Part shown: piece after piece, positions 16,492-26,440 of the stretch | Layout of the letters: every line of letters starts with the position of its first letter | Position numbering within the stretch: the first letter of the stretch is position 1 | Source of the DNA: Acanthaster planci | Taxonomy: Eukaryota > Echinodermata > Asteroidea > Valvatida > Acanthasteridae | DNA length: 27,315 bases | Direction: 5' to 3' | Assembly (NCBI RefSeq): GCF_001949145.1 | Contig: NW_019091801.1 | Span: 22,670 to 49,984 of the forward strand | Made by a program: the position numbers and the translations under genes | Notes under the pieces: model-generated | Told to the model about the DNA's origin: nothing | What the model saw: only the letters and a program-made list of their open reading frames with translations | Database searches by the model: none

Positions 16492-19374
16492 GTGAGTCTG
16501 CGCCTAACGTTTTCCAGCCTAGCGTTAAGCCTAGGCCTAAGCCTAGTCTATAGTGCAATAATAATTAGGCCCCATATTTACTGAGTAACTTTAGTCATAG
16601 ACATTCAGATTCCCCTGAAATGTGGTGAGAGGACAGAGGTGACTAAGGACAATGTTATAGATGAACTGACAAAGGTGATGACGACACATCAAAAATTTCT
16701 TCACGCGTGAAAAGTTATGAAGAGCAAACTTAGGCCTAGGCCTGATTTCAGGCAAAACGATCGTAGGCCCTAACAAGCAAATTTTCTTTAAAGAATGGGG
16801 TAGGCTAGGCCTAAAGGACGGTATTTTCATCGGGAGGAGAATCCAACCAGCTTCATACAAAAACTACACTGCTGGTCGAATTTCTGGCATTTCTTATTTG
16901 GCCGAATACCTCCTCCTTTACCATGTCTTATTTTAGACAAAAAAATTGTACGTCTAGGCCCTAGGCCAATAGAAATTAGAATTAAGTGCATCAAAAAGGA
17001 CAGCCTGCATAAATCTTGACCTCCTGTCTATCGCAGCTCTACGAGTTGCTGTCTAGGCTTATGGTCAACTCGGTCCGTAACCAACTCGGCAACTCGGTCC
17101 TAAGTCAAGTCAGTCCCAGGTCAACTCGGTCCCAGGTCAACTCGGTCCCAAGTCAACTCAGTCCCTTTTAGGAGTTGCAACTGAGAAGGCTACTTTTCAA
17201 GCAAAAGCTTAGTGTAGATTGAAAATGTATGCCTCTTAGAATATTTTTGCTGTCGATCGAGTGTTGTATTTGCTGGCATGGAGCAGGGACTCTTTTCACA
17301 CTTCCACACAAATAAAAAAATAAATTGTTTGACGAATGATGGCACTCTCCCATTCAGAGACATTTCTTCTAAGTTGACTTTATTGGCTTATATTTATGCT
17401 TCAATTGGTTTCTGCCTTAAATTCCCAGTGTAGGATTCTATAATTAGATTTTTGGCATTTTGTCAGACTTGTGCAGTTGTGGGCGAAGTGACTCAACCAT
17501 CATGGTACCACCCAATGAAATTATTAATGATCTCCGACGTTGACTTGGGACGGAGATAACTTGGGACCGGGTTGACAGGGGACCAACTTGACCTTGGACC
17601 GAGTTGACTTGGGACCAACTTGACCTTGAACCGAGTTGACTTGGGATTGAGTTGACCTGGGACCAAGTTGACTTTGGACCGAGTTGACTCGGACCGAGTT
17701 GGTTACGGACCGAGTCGACCGGTACCCGCTGATAGGCCCGATGGGCCTAGGCCTAAATATTTGTCCTGATTGAACGTGTATTTAGCCAAGGACTACATGC
17801 ATGATCAAAAACTAGGAAAAATGTACATTCAGTTTTTGGCAAATTTTCAAAAATGCTGACTCTTCACATTATTTAGATTTAACCCTTAAAACATGGGTTT
17901 CTATTTAAAGCGATCTTGAACTAGGAAAATCCGCAACTGGGAAAATGACTGTACAGCATGGTTTTGCATGGAAATAGGGCAAACTAACTTGTTGGGTGAT
18001 TGGCACTCCGAAGGTGAAGCGGATGAAGCTTGTCCCAATCAATGAATGACTTGGGGTCATTAGTTTTAACTTCTTCCATACGTTGAACTATATTGAATTT
18101 GTTTAATGGGAGCCATCAAGGAAAATTTTGAGGACTATTGTTTCAGAGTTACTTTGTAAGACAGCTAGACAGGGGAAATACTGAAAACAATTTCTTTGCA
18201 CCTGTTCCATTTTTAACATCTGATGTGAGCACTTATGTAAGCTTGGAAAAATTCCAAATTTCGTTTCTAGTGGACTTAAGCTACGGATATTCCCCTGCAT
18301 ATAAAGCAAATGGTATCAATTAATCAAATGTCTAACACAAAGGCCTTACCTATTATAGGCGTACAACCATTTGGTCACAATATTAAGGCCAAACAAAAAA
18401 TTAGTTGTTTTTCCTGTTAGACTGAAAAATAGATCAGGGTGGTTGGTCGGGTAAAATTGTTTTTTTTTACTCTAAAGTTTTGTAGCCCAAAAAATTGGGG
18501 TCGGGTGATTGTCTGTATTTTTTTTTGGGGGGGGGGGACATATCTGTAACAAGTACTAAGTCGATGTCAGGTTAATACATGTACAGTTGACTCTCTTTAT
18601 TACAAAATCCACAGGACCATGTAGAAATGTTTGTTGTATCCGAAATTCCTTCTAGGCGGAATGCGGTGCAATCACTTCGGTGAATTGTTGTACAATGCCA
18701 TGTACATGTATGTACATGCACGTGTATGCATAGACATGTACATACACATGAATGTGTAGTTGGTGCTATATCAAAAGGATCTCTGGACGATGTATACAAA
18801 ATTAGGCTCGGGGCAAGGCACCATAAGTTTTTATATTTTATTGATTTGTCGAATGAAAAAAAATATATAGGTTCCGCATGATTTTCTAGGTTGGGTCAGG
18901 TAACTAGAAACAGCTCTTTTTTTGTTTGGCCTAAGCTGTTTTTTGGGACATGTAGGCTAGGGACCATTAAACGGTAGGCAAGACGGGGGCAAGGCCTTTC
19001 CAATTCATGGCTTGGTCATACAAGTAAATGCAGCAATTACTACTAATTCCTTTTAGATAAACACTTGAGCTGAGCATTAAGATCCATTTCCTAGGTTAAT
19101 GTAACTCTGTGTTTTAAACTGGAGAGTCACAAAATTTAGTGACTTGTTACAGCTGCGCGTAATGTGTAACTTTCAAATGTACTCTTGTTTGCAATGAAAA
19201 GTTGGTTGAATAAACCTTTATCCAATTTGACAATGAACTTTGTGAATAAGACTGCAGTCCACTTGGAAAATGACTCCAATGATAAAAATGTAGACACAAA
19301 AATTATTTATAAGGCATAGAAAAGCCTGCCGTCCCTTTCTTTATAGATTTTTTTCTGTTCCCTTGGCTATCTAG
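16492..19374 (+). other. BEN gene intron 1
   Basis: The intron is 2.9 kb, opening with GTGAGT and closing with a T-rich tract and CTAG. It contains many AGGCCTAGGCC-type short repeats (16505-17000 and near 17745), the fold-back minisatellite at 17063-17720, a T9 then G11 run near 18520-18538, and alternating TGTACATG repeats at about 18696-18750. No coding sequence was recognised in it. Confidence 0.65.
17063..17720. repeat. Fold-back element: inverted minisatellite arms
   Basis: The left arm (17063-17165) is a run of degenerate units of about 16-17 bases based on GGTCAACTCGGTCCCA. The right arm (17536-17720) carries the reverse complement, based on TGGGACCGAGTTGACC, in more copies. The outermost units pair best: GGTCAACTCGGTCCGTAACC on the left matches GGTTACGGACCGAGTCGACC on the right with one mismatch. 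About 370 bases of unrelated AT-rich DNA lie between the arms. Foldback-type transposons and hairpin-forming MITEs have this design; no target duplication or coding capacity is visible. Confidence 0.8.
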
Positions 19375-19799
19375 ACTCTGAAGATGAACTTAAATATGTC
19401 CTGATGGGTCTGTGCCAGCAGATTGACGAAGCAGCACCTGACAAGGAACGGTCGTCTAACACTTCAAAAAGGAAACGCCAAAAAGTGAATTGAGATTGAC
19501 GAAGTAGCACCTGACAAGGAACGGTTGTCTAACACTTCAAAAAGGAAATGCCAAAAAGTGAATTGAGATTGACGAAGCAGCACCTGACAAGGAACGGTCA
19601 TCTAACACTTCAAAAAGGAAACGCCAAAAAGTGAATTGAGATTGATGAAGCAGCATCTGACAAGGAAAGGTCATCTAAAACTTCAAAACAGAAAATGCCA
19701 AAAAGTGAAAGCAACCCACAGCTTGCTGCAAGTAAAAGAATATGCAGAAGCATTTTAGAAAAATTGTGCGTTAGTGAGCAGACAACTCAACAATCACAT
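19375..19799 (+). CDS. BEN gene exon 2, linker with internal tandem repeat
   Basis: After the CTAG acceptor the phase-1 join gives DSEDELKYVLMGLCQQIDEA, then APDKERSSNTSKRKRQK, a basic stretch that could serve as a nuclear localisation signal. The 73-bp repeat then brings TGA at 19491-19493. The fourth repeat copy is back in the original frame (three extra copies add 219 bases) and continues SKTSKQKMPKSESNPQLAAS to CHVY-adjacent sequence. A phase-0 donor candidate lies at 19800 (CAT|GTATAT), another at 19770 (TGC|GTTAGT). Reading from first to last copy would only be open if the intermediate copies were absent. Confidence 0.65.
19421..19712 (+). repeat. Four tandem copies of a 73-bp unit inside exon 2
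   Basis: Units start at 19421, 19494, 19567 and 19640, each beginning GATTGA(C/T)GAAG and ending near AAAAAGTGAATTGA. The first three are nearly identical; the fourth is more diverged, and its end (AAAAAGTGAAAGC) differs at the point where the others have the stop. This suggests that the fourth is the original sequence or the oldest copy and that the others arose by recent tandem duplication. Confidence 0.9.
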
Positions 19800-20779
19800 G
19801 TATATACAGTATTGTACATGTATGTGTATGAGTTTTTAACAAAATGTTCCAAAGTCTTGCATCTTAAAGTTTTTAATTTCTGTCCAATTTTCCCTTTTAC
19901 CACTCAGAAATATTCGCCTTTCAAAAATACATTTCTTTTCATCGAGACATTGATTTAATGAGATTTTAGGGTTCAGTTTGAAAAGCAAAAGAGTAAATCC
20001 TACTAGAATAATTTCTAGTAGAAAAGAAAAGAAAACAGATTTGAAATTGGGGTGAGATTCCTCCATATTTTTCTGGATTTCTCAATTTTTTTTTATGATA
20101 CCTTACTTTATGAGTATGTAATGTGTATGTCATACGCAAGTAAAGAGTTCCATGTTTAAAAAGAAATTCAAATGATAATTGTGCATGTATATGAACATGT
20201 GCATTGTGTATGTATTACAGATTTTTTCTTGTGTTGTCTGATGCCCATGAAATTAAAAAAACATGAAGTGTACACAAACTCTCAAAACTCGATTTCTTAC
20301 ATCAGCTGATATGAGTGAAGCAAAGAATAGCCTACAAAATCTCTGTGTGACTATTTTCTATGGTGAGAACCCAACAGTTTGACATAATGATTTCATTGGC
20401 ATAAAGTTTGTTTAGGCACCATTCTTCCATTCTGGATTTATCCTTGAACCTAATGTTCTGCAGGTTTGATAGCAAGCACTTGCAACTAAAGATTTGCTTT
20501 GGCATGTTTGTATGGTGTTCTTCATAGTATAAGTTTTTTTTCCAAAAAAGGTATTATGTATTCTTGAGGAGACCAGTCAGCTTTTTTCCCATTGCAGAAA
20601 ACCAAAGCTCATCTAAATTCATTGTTTCAACTTTAAAATAACCAATTTCAATAGCCAATTTGTTCTTCATGCCAGAACCTTGTGAGCAGAATCGAATGTA
20701 AAAAAACATTATACTTCATTGATTCTTGTGGGTGTAAAAAAAGCATGAAAATAGCCTTTCCATTCATGTTCTTTCCCAG

Positions 20780-20875
20780 ACCTCAGAAGAGACTATGCTA
20801 TCACATGATGGACATACATGGAAAACAGCACAAGGAAGGCCTAATCCATCGCTGTCTCCACTCCGGCCACCACAG
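20780..20875 (+). CDS. BEN gene exon 3, duplicated unit copy 1
   Basis: Flanked by CTTTCCCAG and GTAGGAAAG, this 96-base exon is phase 0 at both ends. It encodes TSEETMLSHDGHTWKTAQGR followed by PNPSLSPLRPPQ. It closely resembles exon 4 in the shared GHTWxxAQxxPxPSL core and in the first 20 or so bases of the following intron. The unit is Pro-rich at its end and probably unstructured. No domain was recognised. Confidence 0.7.
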
Positions 20876-21185
20876 GTAGGAAAGTCAGTTGGAACAGTGA
20901 ATTACACAAAATGGACTGAAACTTTAAAAGTAAATCAAATTAATTTGCAGTGTATTAAGTTTTTAAACTTCCTGTTAACAGTCACAGGTAATATTTGGAT
21001 TACCTTTGAAATTAAGTCATTAACATGTTTCCCTGAAAAAAGGCTCATACTTTGTGCCACAGAGTCCTGTCTCAAAAAATCAGTGAAACAAAGTCAGTCT
21101 AGTTGTGTTTGGTTTGTGAAAACCCATTTAATGATAGCAATGAAGTAATTTCATTATTACGCTTTCTTTTTAAACTGAAATACAG

Positions 21186-21278
21186 AACTCAGCAGCAACA
21201 ATATGGTCATCTGAAGGACATACATGGGAAGCAGCACAAGCAAAACCCACACCATCGCTGCCACTGCCACCACAACAG
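21186..21278 (+). CDS. BEN gene exon 4, duplicated unit copy 2
   Basis: Flanked by AAATACAG and GTAGGAAAG, this 93-base exon is phase 0 at both ends. It encodes NSAATIWSSEGHTWEAAQAK followed by PTPSLPLPPQQ. Compared with exon 3 the core and the donor region are conserved. Because both copies are symmetric, either could be skipped or included without shifting the frame. Confidence 0.7.
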
Positions 21279-21858
21279 GTAGGAAAGTCTGTTGAACAGT
21301 GTAGCAAACAACATATACAGTTCATAGGGTTGGCTGATTATTTATAATTTCAGTAAACCTCCTGTTGTCTGTTCAGCATTATTTTGGTCTGTCTTTTGTA
21401 TTAAGGCACAAAACTTTTTCTTATATTGAAGTGATTTAACGAGCTATTTGTGTTTATCCAAAAATGGTTGAACTGTTTAGACCTAAGCAGATTTTTAGGC
21501 CAAATATTGCGCAGTTTGGGGGAATGGGCCAACATGTAATTTTCCCCTTTTGTTATTCTAGTGATAATCTCACTGTCCCATCTGCAATTAATGAGACATT
21601 TCCACAGGTTGGGTAAGCATTTCAGGTCTTAAAGTAGTATTAGCCCAGTGTACAACATCTAACAACAAAAGCTCTGGGTTAACTTCAATCACTTCTTTGG
21701 TTTTCTAGTGGGCTAGCAAAAAAATTGTAACCTGTTGTCATAATACATAAGACCCAAAAAGACTTATATCTACAGGCTAGTAAAAATCGAAATGGGCTTG
21801 TATCCAGAAAAAAGTTAGCAAAGGCCGGCATTTATTGACAAAGGACGTTGCTTTTCAG

Positions 21859-22048
21859 GGTTGTTTCACACAATGGCTGGGCAGGGAAGACATTAATCAA
21901 GCTTACTTGGACCTGGAAGAAGAAAACTACCTGCTGAATTGTGAAGTGCAAGCTCTGAAGAAGGAAAACAAAAGGTCAATGGCAGTGTCAGATTCACTGT
22001 GGGAGGCTGGGTTTGCCTAGGGGTCAGCAAAGGCCACAACTGGACCAG
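21859..22048 (+). CDS. BEN gene exon 5, coiled-coil segment with premature TAG
   Basis: After GCTTTTCAG the frame reads GCFTQWLGREDINQAYLDLE, then EENYLLNCEVQALKKENKR and AVSDSLWEAGFA, then TAG at 22018-22020. The heptad-like Leu pattern (LEEENYLL..EVQALKKEN) predicts a short coiled coil, commonly found before BEN domains and used for dimerisation. Reading past TAG gives GSAKATTGP and a donor ACCAG|GTAAAC in phase 1, which matches exon 6. A single C-to-T change (CAG to TAG) would explain the stop. Confidence 0.65.
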
Positions 22049-22144
22049 GTAAACGTATTGGTTGAATTGACCCAACTTTTCAACTAAGACAAAAAGTTGA
22101 CATTGGCAGACTACAAGTTGCCTTCATTCGCTTTCATCTTGTAG

Positions 22145-22200
22145 TTGAAACCCAAGAGGAGTTGAAGGGGGAGAACTGGGAATGGAGCCACAAAACAGAT
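22145..22200 (+). CDS. BEN gene exon 6, short linker exon
   Basis: Between TTTCATCTTGTAG and GTAAGTATG lie 56 bases encoding, after two bases completing the previous codon, ETQEELKGENWEWSHKTD. It enters in phase 1 and leaves in phase 0, so it bridges exon 5 and exon 7 exactly. No direct join of exon 5 to exon 7 with strong sites does so. The intron before it is only 96 bases. Confidence 0.65.
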
Positions 22201-22555
22201 GTAAGTATGCTTCCCAAGCAAGTAAGACCATCTGTTCGTGTCTTGCTGAAAGCCATACCATAATCAAGTTCATGTATTTACATAATGAGTTTCACCCTTA
22301 CCCAATGTATATATTGATGAACACTGTATGCTCAGTGCTTGTATTTATCCAGCTATGAAAGACGAAGAATAGAAGTCTATCTTCAGGTAGAGTACTGGAG
22401 TACATGTACAGTGTAGCTTGTTATTAAATCAGCTGACCCACTGATGCTTAGAATCTTATACTTGCTCAACAAACACAATCAGGTCAGTAGGTTTGACATT
22501 TTTTGTGAGTGCCTCTCTTTTTTAACTTGATTTGTAACCTGGATGTTTGTTTAAG

Positions 22556-22784
22556 AGTCAAGGAGCTCCTAAAGTTGATATTGGCTTTGGAGTCTTCATA
22601 ACACACCAACAAGTGGAAGCAGTTAAAGCCTCCTTGGAATCTGGCAATTTGAAGGTTGTTCTGCGGCATCTGCTCACCGTCCTTTTCAGCAGAGATGAGC
22701 TCTCTCAAGCCTGCTGCAAAGGACAGAAGGGCAAAGGGAGCAACCATCAAGCTCTTCCTCAGAGACCTGTTCCAGCGGCACAAA
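22556..22784 (+). CDS. BEN gene exon 7, BEN domain
   Basis: The frame from the acceptor TTTGTTTAAG reads SQGAPKVDIGFGVFITHQQV, then EAVKASLESGNLKVVLRHLL and TVLFSRDELSQACCKGQKGK. This follows the BEN consensus: a G-x-G-V-x-I strand, an amphipathic helix (QQVEAVKAS), a Leu-rich helix (VLRHLLTVLF), then S-R-D-E-L and a basic G-K-G loop. BEN domains bind DNA through the C-terminal helix and loop. The exon ends at CAAA|GTGAGT in phase 1. If the donor is not used, the frame runs into a stop at about 22817. The final helix of the domain should lie in a further exon. Confidence 0.8.
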
Positions 22785-23973
22785 GTGAGTACATATATGA
22801 TTTGATAAAAACAAAGTGAATATGTTCCATTTTGCCTGCCAAGTATAGAAATATAAAGTGTGGGAATAAATATGTGTTCTGCTGGTCTTAAGCATGCATT
22901 TAAAACTGGTTCCGGAAAATGGACTTGACTAATTCCCACACTGCGCAGTAATATCTACATCTATTCTTCTGAGCCATTTTCTAATGTTAGTTTAAGACCC
23001 CTGAGCACATAATTATTCCCATAAATGCCTTTCTAGTTACAGGGTCAAAAAAATAAAAATATCAGCACAGTTTTCATGAAGAGACAAGATTCTTGCAGTC
23101 GAGTAACAACTTGTTTTCAAAAAATATCATTTGAAGTTGGTTTCCTTTTCAACGCTTATTTCTGTAGTACTTAGCATTCCTTCAACTAAAACAATGCTAC
23201 TATGTGAAAAACGGGATCCTGGATTACACAAATTGCCAAACAGTTTTTCATAGGAATCAATGTTGTTTGTTTAGTAAACAAATAGATTTGTCTGTCTGTG
23301 ATAATTTGTGTGCTTTTGTCTCTTCAAGCTGTGTAAGGAGGGGGCATGTGTTTTTCCCTTTGTGCATGCCAGGTGCAAATTATTACAAATGTGTACATTT
23401 CCAGAGTCATTTTGTCTCTTTGTGAAAACCATCAAAGGGTTTTGCCCCATGATTTTGCCTTTTATTGCAAACATTTTCTCTGTGGAAGACAGTTTCACCT
23501 GTTCCTGAAAGCTGGAAGTACGGTTTATTCAAATTTTGCCCAACGGTGATTATTGTGATTTCGCTGATTTCAGTGACAAATAACACCAATCTGTAGTCAT
23601 CCATTAGCCTAATTGATTTTGCCCTCAAAAATAATTTTTAAAAGTCGTGATTTTTTACCAATTTGCCTCTGTGAAAGCTGTGATGCTATGATGAATTTCA
23701 AAAGATTTTGTCAAAGAATTTCATTTTCATTTTCATGATCACCTGTTATTCATTTGATGGTACATGTATATTCTTATTGCATGGAATGACACACATGAGA
23801 TGCACTGCATGCTGCAGCACATTCAAAACAATACAATTTGAATTTGGATATCTCACCAAGTTAACTTCGGCCAGAGGCAGAACTGTATTGTCATTACCCA
23901 AGGTGCCTGTAATCAGTAGGCAGTAACCAATAAAATATTGGAAGTAGGCAGTACAACATTGACCATGACAGAA
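22785..23973. other. 3' flank of the BEN gene, last exon not settled
   Basis: One phase-compatible candidate for a last exon starts after TTTCTGTAG at 23168 and reads LSIPSTKTMLLCEKRDPGLH before a stop near 23252. It does not look like the end of a BEN domain, so I do not annotate it. The rest is AT-rich with no convincing frame on either strand. Confidence 0.4.
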
Positions 23974-24148
23974 AACGTCTAGCACTCACACACCAAAACC
24001 CAAGCCCCGCACCGGACAGGTCAGGTATCCCAATTGCGGATATGACCCAAGTCATGCGTCATGCCCAGCTAGAGGCCAGCAATGCAAGTCCTGTCACAAA
24101 ACCGGACATTTCAGTAAAGTTTGCCGTTCCAAGCGCAAACACATGTGA
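23974..24148 (+). pseudogene. Ty3/gypsy-type gag C-terminus with zinc knuckle
   Basis: Codons from about 23974 read PRTGQVRYPNCGYDPSHASC, then ARGQQCKSCHKTGHFSKVCR and SKRKHM, ending in TGA. CKSCHKTGHFSKVC is a CX2CX4HX4C zinc knuckle that binds RNA in the particle. The preceding PNCGYDPSHASCP half matches the paired-Cys segment common in K02A2.6-type gypsy elements, with its first Cys changed to Tyr (RYPNC). The main capsid part is missing. Confidence 0.75.
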
Positions 24149-24179
24149 GCTGTGCACCCAGTGACACCGAAGATGACAC

Positions 24180-24998
24180 TGAGTTTTTGTCGGCAACAAC
24201 GGCCAATCACCAACTTCATGGCGCCAGACCATCGCAGTTGAGGATAAACCTGTCAACTTCCTGCTTGACACCGGATCCGAGGTAAACATACTACCATTCA
24301 ATGTTTACTGCACTTTGAAGCTCCGCAACCCGACCTTGCAGTTCACACCCACAACCCGTCTGTGTGGTTTCTTCGACGGGAAAGTCAAACCGGGGGGGCA
24401 GAAGTGTCTGTCCTGTGAATCGAAGGGCAAGTACCATGTACTGACTTTCCTTGTTATTGATGGTGGTGAGCCAGTTTGGGGAAAACATGCCTGTGTGTCC
24501 CTTAACCTGGTGCAACGTGTGTACACCTTGATAAATAACAATAGTGTGTTTGAAGGAACTGGCTGCCTTCAACGACCCCCAGTCCAGATAAAGCTGACCG
24601 ACAATGCCACACCACACTGTGTCCATGCCTGTCGCCGCATCCCGCTGCCCTTGCATCCAAAGCTGAAGACAGAACTGGACAAAATGGAGAAACATGGCAT
24701 CATCTCGCGCATCACAGAGCCTACTGACTGGTGCGCCCCAATTGTGATTGCTCGCAAGAAAAATGGGAATATCAGGGTTTGCGTGGACCTGCGAATGCTG
24801 AATAAAGCCGTGGCCAGAGAGCAGTCCACCATACCTACCCTGGAGGAAGTACTTGGTAAAATTGCTGGTGCCAAGGTGTTCTCCATACTCGATGCCAAGC
24901 ATGGGTTTTGGCAAATCCCACTCCATCCTGACAGCCAGAAACTAACCACCTTCATCACGCCATTTGGCAGGTTCTGCTTCACTTGCCATTTGGCATAA
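24180..24998 (+). pseudogene. Ty3/gypsy-type pol: protease and 5' part of reverse transcriptase
   Basis: The frame is open from about 24180 to TAA at 24996-24998. The protease motif LLDTGSEVNILPF is encoded near 24261-24300, with DTG at 24267-24275. Then follow a linker and the early RT blocks: PLPLHPKLKTELDKMEKHGI, PIVIARKKNGNIRVCVDLRM, LNKAV, FSILDAKHGFWQIPL (motif A, catalytic Asp kept) and LTTFITPFGRFCF. Order and wording fit the metazoan K02A2.6-like gypsy group. The frame is lost just before the LPFGITSAPE block, which continues in the next frame. RNase H, integrase and LTRs are absent. Confidence 0.85.
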
Positions 24999-25075
24999 CG
25001 TCAGCACCGGAACTGTACCAGAGGATCATGAGCGATCTGCTGGTTAATCTCCCAGGAGTCATCATATACATTTAA
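24983..25075 (+). pseudogene. RT remnant after frameshift, truncated before the YxDD box
   Basis: In the shifted frame the RT continues LPFGITSAPELYQRIMSDLL and VNLPGVIIYI, then TAA at 25073-25075. LPFGITSAPE is RT block B, and the next residues in an intact copy would be the YxDD catalytic box. The element sequence ends exactly there, replaced by unrelated AT-rich DNA, so the break is a truncation or later deletion. Confidence 0.8.
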
Positions 25076-26347
25076 TTTAAATTGACTTTGAATAAAAACT
25101 AAAAAAGTTTAATCATGCTGAACATTCTTACCATACAGAAGAAAAACATGCCAGACTTGATGGCTAGTCGGTCATGTTTACGTCAGTATTTTTGTACAGC
25201 TTGCCACATGAATGTACGGTACAGTATTTCCTTGAGTTAACCACAAGTTTCTGGTTGACTACTACAACATCCTTGTCGAGACCAAATGCAATGTTCCCCC
25301 CTTCAACTAGACTACAGTACAGACCTAGACTGTAAACGTCTCAGCCTCAAAAGCTAAATGTTCATTTGAAATAAAACTACGAGGCGAAAGTATGCTTACC
25401 CGACAATAAACTGGCGTGTTGGGATCGCAAACCTCTTTGACAGCATGGACCTCCAGATTGACAACTTTCTGCTGAGATTAAGGCTTTCAACTGAAAGCGT
25501 GCGCCCGGAGCTGTGGAGTTGCAAGCTCGAGCGAGCGCCAGGAGCGCAGGGTGCACCGGTGGAATTCGAATAAAGATGGAACTTGTACTGTTCTAAGATC
25601 CTGACCCATGTAGATGTGTTTTAAAAGCGGCAAATTCAAACAAAAGTCTTCATATAATTTAAATATCTTTTTAATTTTGACATTATTTTACAATTGAAAG
25701 GTATATATTTTGATCGGGGGCCGTATGGCTTTGAAGTCAATCCATAGTTTAGAAAATGGTGAAGCAACTTGGGGTTCAAAGAGGTGCAGGGCACTAATTC
25801 AAGTAGGAATTTCCGGCAGTCTCATTAGCATTAAAGGTGCCCCTTCAGTTTCTTATAAAATAGAACATTGTTTGGCCCCCCCGAAGGTGAGGTTGTGTAC
25901 ATCGTTGGCAGGAACAACTCTGTGGATCTTTTGGCTTCCATCTCAGAGGAAAATAATTAAACTTGAAAAATGTTCCTAAGTGCCAAAAACCTCAACGTTT
26001 CCCACTTGAAAAATACGAGTTCGGAACATTCGAATTTCGGCGGGGTGATTTTGTTTCGGGGAGTAAATTAACCATTTAAATCCCCCCATGAGAAGGAATT
26101 CATAGAAAGACACAGCAGTGTTTCTAATTAACTCTTTGTTGTGATAACCTCAAGGTTATTTGGTATGAACAATGACTTTAAATTGTATTCAAAGCCACTT
26201 CATATTTTCTTGATAGCAGGGGAATTTTCAAACAACAGGTAAGTGCACGGAGACGGGGTGGAAGTCCAGCCAATGCTCAGCTCCGCCGTGCGAGGGCGAT
26301 ATTCCATACCGTAGATCGCTTGGGCGACCTACCCAGTGCCTCATCAG
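25076..26347. other. No gene recognised
   Basis: The sequence is AT-rich with one GC-rich patch at about 25495-25560. An 89-codon frame at 25710-25979 (plus) has no motif and ordinary composition, so I do not call it a gene. A small palindrome, ATAACCTCAAGGTTAT, lies near 26144-26159. Confidence 0.4.
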
Positions 26348-26440
26348 GAGTGCAGAGCGCTGGAGGCAATTGGGCCCATTTATAACGCTTTTCAATGAGA
26401 GCATTTTGGACCTTAACCCCCACACCCTGGTTTGCCTATT
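26348..26440 (+). repeat. Left copy of a 93-bp inverted repeat
   Basis: The block is the reverse complement of 27146-27238 with a few mismatches. The middle 60 bases are nearly perfect, for example AACGCTTTTCAATGAGAGCA in the left copy. Both copies end abruptly. Sequence outside the pair does not match. Confidence 0.8.

Larger units (their letters stand above)
16285..22784 (+). pseudogene. Multi-exon BEN-domain gene with several disabling lesions
   Basis: Seven exons can be joined with matching phase: 16285-16491, 19375-19799, 20780-20875, 21186-21278, 21859-22048, 22145-22200 and 22556-22784. The predicted product has an N-terminal SH3/Tudor-like barrel, a Lys/Ser-rich low-complexity linker, two paralogous 31-32-residue units, a coiled-coil segment and a C-terminal BEN domain. 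BEN proteins bind DNA and act mostly as nuclear repressors or chromatin factors. Three lesions break the frame: a one-base deletion in an A-run of exon 1, a stop created by tandem repeats in exon 2, and a TAG in exon 5. Preserved splice sites and retained introns mean it is not a processed copy. It may be a young pseudogene, a damaged allele, or partly sequence error. The end of the BEN domain and the last exon were not found with confidence. Confidence 0.75.

Noticed and set aside
18690-18750. TGTACATG repeats as a possible regulatory array
   Set aside because: Simple alternating sequence of this kind recurs elsewhere in the window and shows no ordered spacing.
19421-19712. CRISPR-like or satellite array
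   Set aside because: Units are directly adjacent with no unique spacers and lie inside an exon; this is a local tandem duplication.
22484-22939. Minus-strand frame of 151 codons
   Set aside because: It is antisense to the BEN-domain exon and has no recognisable composition or motif.
23168-23252. Possible last exon of the BEN gene
   Set aside because: Acceptor and phase fit, but the peptide does not resemble the end of a BEN domain and a stop follows soon.
24291-24926. Long minus-strand open frame of 211 codons
   Set aside because: It lies antisense to the gypsy protease/RT frame, which has clear motifs; the antisense reading has none.
25710-25979. Plus-strand frame of 89 codons
   Set aside because: No domain, low-information composition and no splice context; likely chance.
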